Of a stretch of 64,000 bases of DNA, positions 62,259 through 64,000 are shown piece after piece (within the stretch, counting starts at the first letter, position 1; the number at the start of each line of letters is the position of its first letter). The DNA is from Steromphala cineraria (taxonomy: Eukaryota > Mollusca > Gastropoda > Trochida > Trochidae): assembly GCA_916613615.1 (NCBI GenBank), contig OU744734.1, positions 31,876,301 to 31,940,300 on the forward strand, written 5' to 3'. The notes beneath the pieces are model-generated. The model had not been told where the DNA came from, did no database searches, and worked only from the letters and a program-made list of their open reading frames with translations. Position numbers and translations under genes: made by a program.

Positions 62259-62725
62259 TATCCAACCAGTATGTAATACTGTCATAATTATAGTAGTCAG
62301 TGCCCCGTTGGCCTGTCTGTCCGTCCGTAATCATTTCATTTCCAGAGCATAACTTCAAAACTATATGACTCATTTCAATGAAACTTGGTATATGGACCAG
62401 TCATGATGTCTAGTTTTACCGTTTCGGATTTTTAACCTCTATAGATTTTTTTTAATGGTTTCCATTGAAATGTCACTTAGAATTTTGTTTTCAGATCATA
62501 AGTCCAAAACTATTAGACCTAGCTCATTGATTTTTTGTTTATGGATCTGTCAACATGTGTAGATGTGCCTTTTGGGATTTTGAACTTCTTCGCATATTTA
62601 TTTTGGGTAGTTTGTATTTAAAGAGCACTATGACTTGTCCTCAATATTAATCTTACATTATTTAGGTAGATATTCTGATTGATTGGAGACAGGTTGGATA
62701 TGTCATTTTCTGATGACATGTGTTC
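62259..62725 (+). mobile_element. diverged family D element (copy E)
   Basis: The start TATCCAACCAGTATGTAATA parallels the D start TATCCCACCGGTATGTAATA. TCTGTCCGTCCG microsatellite remnants lie at 62,316-62,328. Two core units follow (TTTCCAGAGCATAAC at 62,339; TTTTCAGATCATAAG ~150 bp on). The end GGTTGGATA (62,692-62,700) precedes the hairpin GTCAT-tttctg-ATGAC (62,702-62,717), as in D. Confidence 0.68.
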
Positions 62726-63101
62726 AAAATTTGCCAAAGCAGAGATATGTATTGAAGGCTTTCTTTCAAGAATTTGCAGGAAGATTCACCAGATTTAAAC
62801 AGGACATGCTTTACTTCAGGTTTTGTTTGAAGTCCATACTAGTAACTGATTTTTTATTTATGTGCATGACAATATTGACAAAACAATTTGAAAGATGTTA
62901 TGCAGCACACACACTATGACATGTTAGTATCTTGTAGGACTGTTGTGTGCCACACACTAGCATTCCCTTAGCAATTAGAAATACTCATTACCTCTCATTA
63001 TTTAAATGAAAAATTCATGTCAAACCAAAATGTGCACCTGCTTACTTTTCGTATGGAATAAAGAAATTAAATGTTTTACGCACACTATTTAGGCAAATGA
63101 C

Positions 63102-63140
63102 TAGCACACTTAATTATTATATATAGAATTAAGTGTGCTA
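63102..63140. repeat. perfect inverted repeat, 14-bp arms
   Basis: TAGCACACTTAATT and AATTAAGTGTGCTA are exact inverses around an 11-base AT loop. Confidence 0.9.
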
Positions 63141-63475
63141 TTTATATTTAGAATATATGTTAGAAAGGATGCATTTTGGTAGTGTGACCATGTTTGTGAA
63201 AATATCTTTTATCAATTCCTCAAATGTCCTTTGTATATTATTCCAAGAGAAAAAATGGTTAAGTCTTTGAAACATATTATTAATAACAGAGCAGTTTTAA
63301 TATTATTTAACATAGCAGTAGAGGTCTCTCTCTTTGTGAAAATAAAGATGTTTTCAGATCTGTTCACATTTATATCTCTCGAACTAAACACTTTCACTGA
63401 CTTCTCTTGTACTTGTCCTATAACTTTCTGTCCATCAATTGTTGCAAGATGAATGCTGTAAATATCTGAAGAGGG

Positions 63476-63571
63476 CTTTTCTAAGTTGGACAACTTGTGC
63501 CCAATCCTTTTCTAAGTTGGACAACTTGTGCCCAATCCTTTTCTAAGTTGGACAACTTGTGCCCAATCCTT
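63476..63571 (+). repeat. 31-bp tandem repeat, 3 copies
   Basis: CTAAGTTGGACAACTTGTGC begins units at 63,481, 63,512 and 63,543, identical over the full 31 bp. Each unit contains the small palindrome AAGTTG-GA-CAACTT. Unrelated in sequence to the 31-bp satellite at the left edge. Confidence 0.93.
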
Positions 63572-64000
63572 TTCCTGACTGAATAAACTATGTTTCAATT
63601 AATCAATGCCACACATTATGCACAACACACACTGATTCGATTTGTCATTGTGCATGCATATCTACATGTCTGTAGATGACATGGATTCCTCTGTTTCGTC
63701 AAGTCAAGATAAGCTCTAAACTATAAGGAATGCAAAGAGAAGAGCCTGTTTCCAAAAGAATGAGAGATAGATCAGTGACAGATGGTACTAGTGATGAGCA
63801 CTGCCTGTATACAAGTTGAAGGCTGCACTCTGCCAGTTTCTTCTTTTATCTGCGACCTGTCATATCAGACCAGAATTCATCAGTTTGGTTTCCTTTTCCT
63901 CCAAGTATTGTTACATGATGTGTCACAAGGTTGGCTTATTTAAAATCTGTTTATTGAACGTTAATGGATGTTTGATTTTAACTTAAAAGAAGTGCATATA

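Larger units (their letters stand above)
62726..64000. other. AT-rich DNA, no supported gene
   Basis: Short frames on both strands (for example 63,212-63,493 minus, 63,231-63,452 plus) overlap one another and show no domains. Confidence 0.5.

Overview
This is non-coding, repeat-dominated eukaryotic DNA, most likely from a marine bivalve or another mollusc. The evidence is: no bacterial gene layout; long AT-rich stretches without genes; a tRNA-derived SINE; a 5'-truncated LINE; short inverted-repeat transposons; and many copies of a non-autonomous element with ~160-170 bp core tandem repeats, often beside a TCCG (= ACGG) microsatellite. That last design is known from bivalve pearl/DTC84-type elements, now grouped with Helentron-derived HINEs. 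The species cannot be named from sequence alone. I find no complete protein gene.

Layout. 1-13,983: a 31-bp satellite array running off the left edge, built as a mosaic of nested higher-order duplications. 13,984-35,559: AT-rich DNA with scattered elements: HINE-like copies (18.5-19.6 kb; 26.8-29.6 kb with one nested in another), a TA-flanked MITE (24.4 kb), two TTAA-flanked MITEs sharing one target site (30.5-31.3 kb), and the frameshifted 3' end of a LINE reverse transcriptase (31.4-32.5 kb). 35,560-41,453: about 196 copies of a 30-bp unit without a single indel. 42,024-51,658: about 290 copies of a 33-bp unit almost free of G on the plus strand and G-quadruplex-prone on the minus strand. 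51,680-56,930: the least repetitive part, holding a perfect 31-bp-arm palindrome, two small tandem arrays (~20 bp and 75 bp), a candidate promoter plus first exon (54.27-54.63 kb) and a SINE. 57,006-59,080: a 57-bp array split by a 571-bp inverted-repeat element. 59,270-62,725: HINE-like elements nested three deep. 62,726-64,000: AT-rich DNA with a palindrome and a three-copy 31-bp repeat.

The very long open frames (up to ~1,980 codons, several frames, both strands) lie wholly inside the 30- and 33-bp arrays. Unit lengths divisible by three leave all frames of a stop-free unit open, so I treat them as repeats, though the total lack of indels in the 30-bp array deserves testing. The only gene-like signals are weak: the CCAAT/CRE promoter-like region with a start codon and GTAAGT donor near 54.3-54.6 kb, an isolated 55-bp exon-like segment at 16.9 kb, and a 110-codon minus-strand frame at 26.2-26.5 kb. 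If the first is real, sequence downstream of 54.6 kb is intron 1 of a plus-strand gene.
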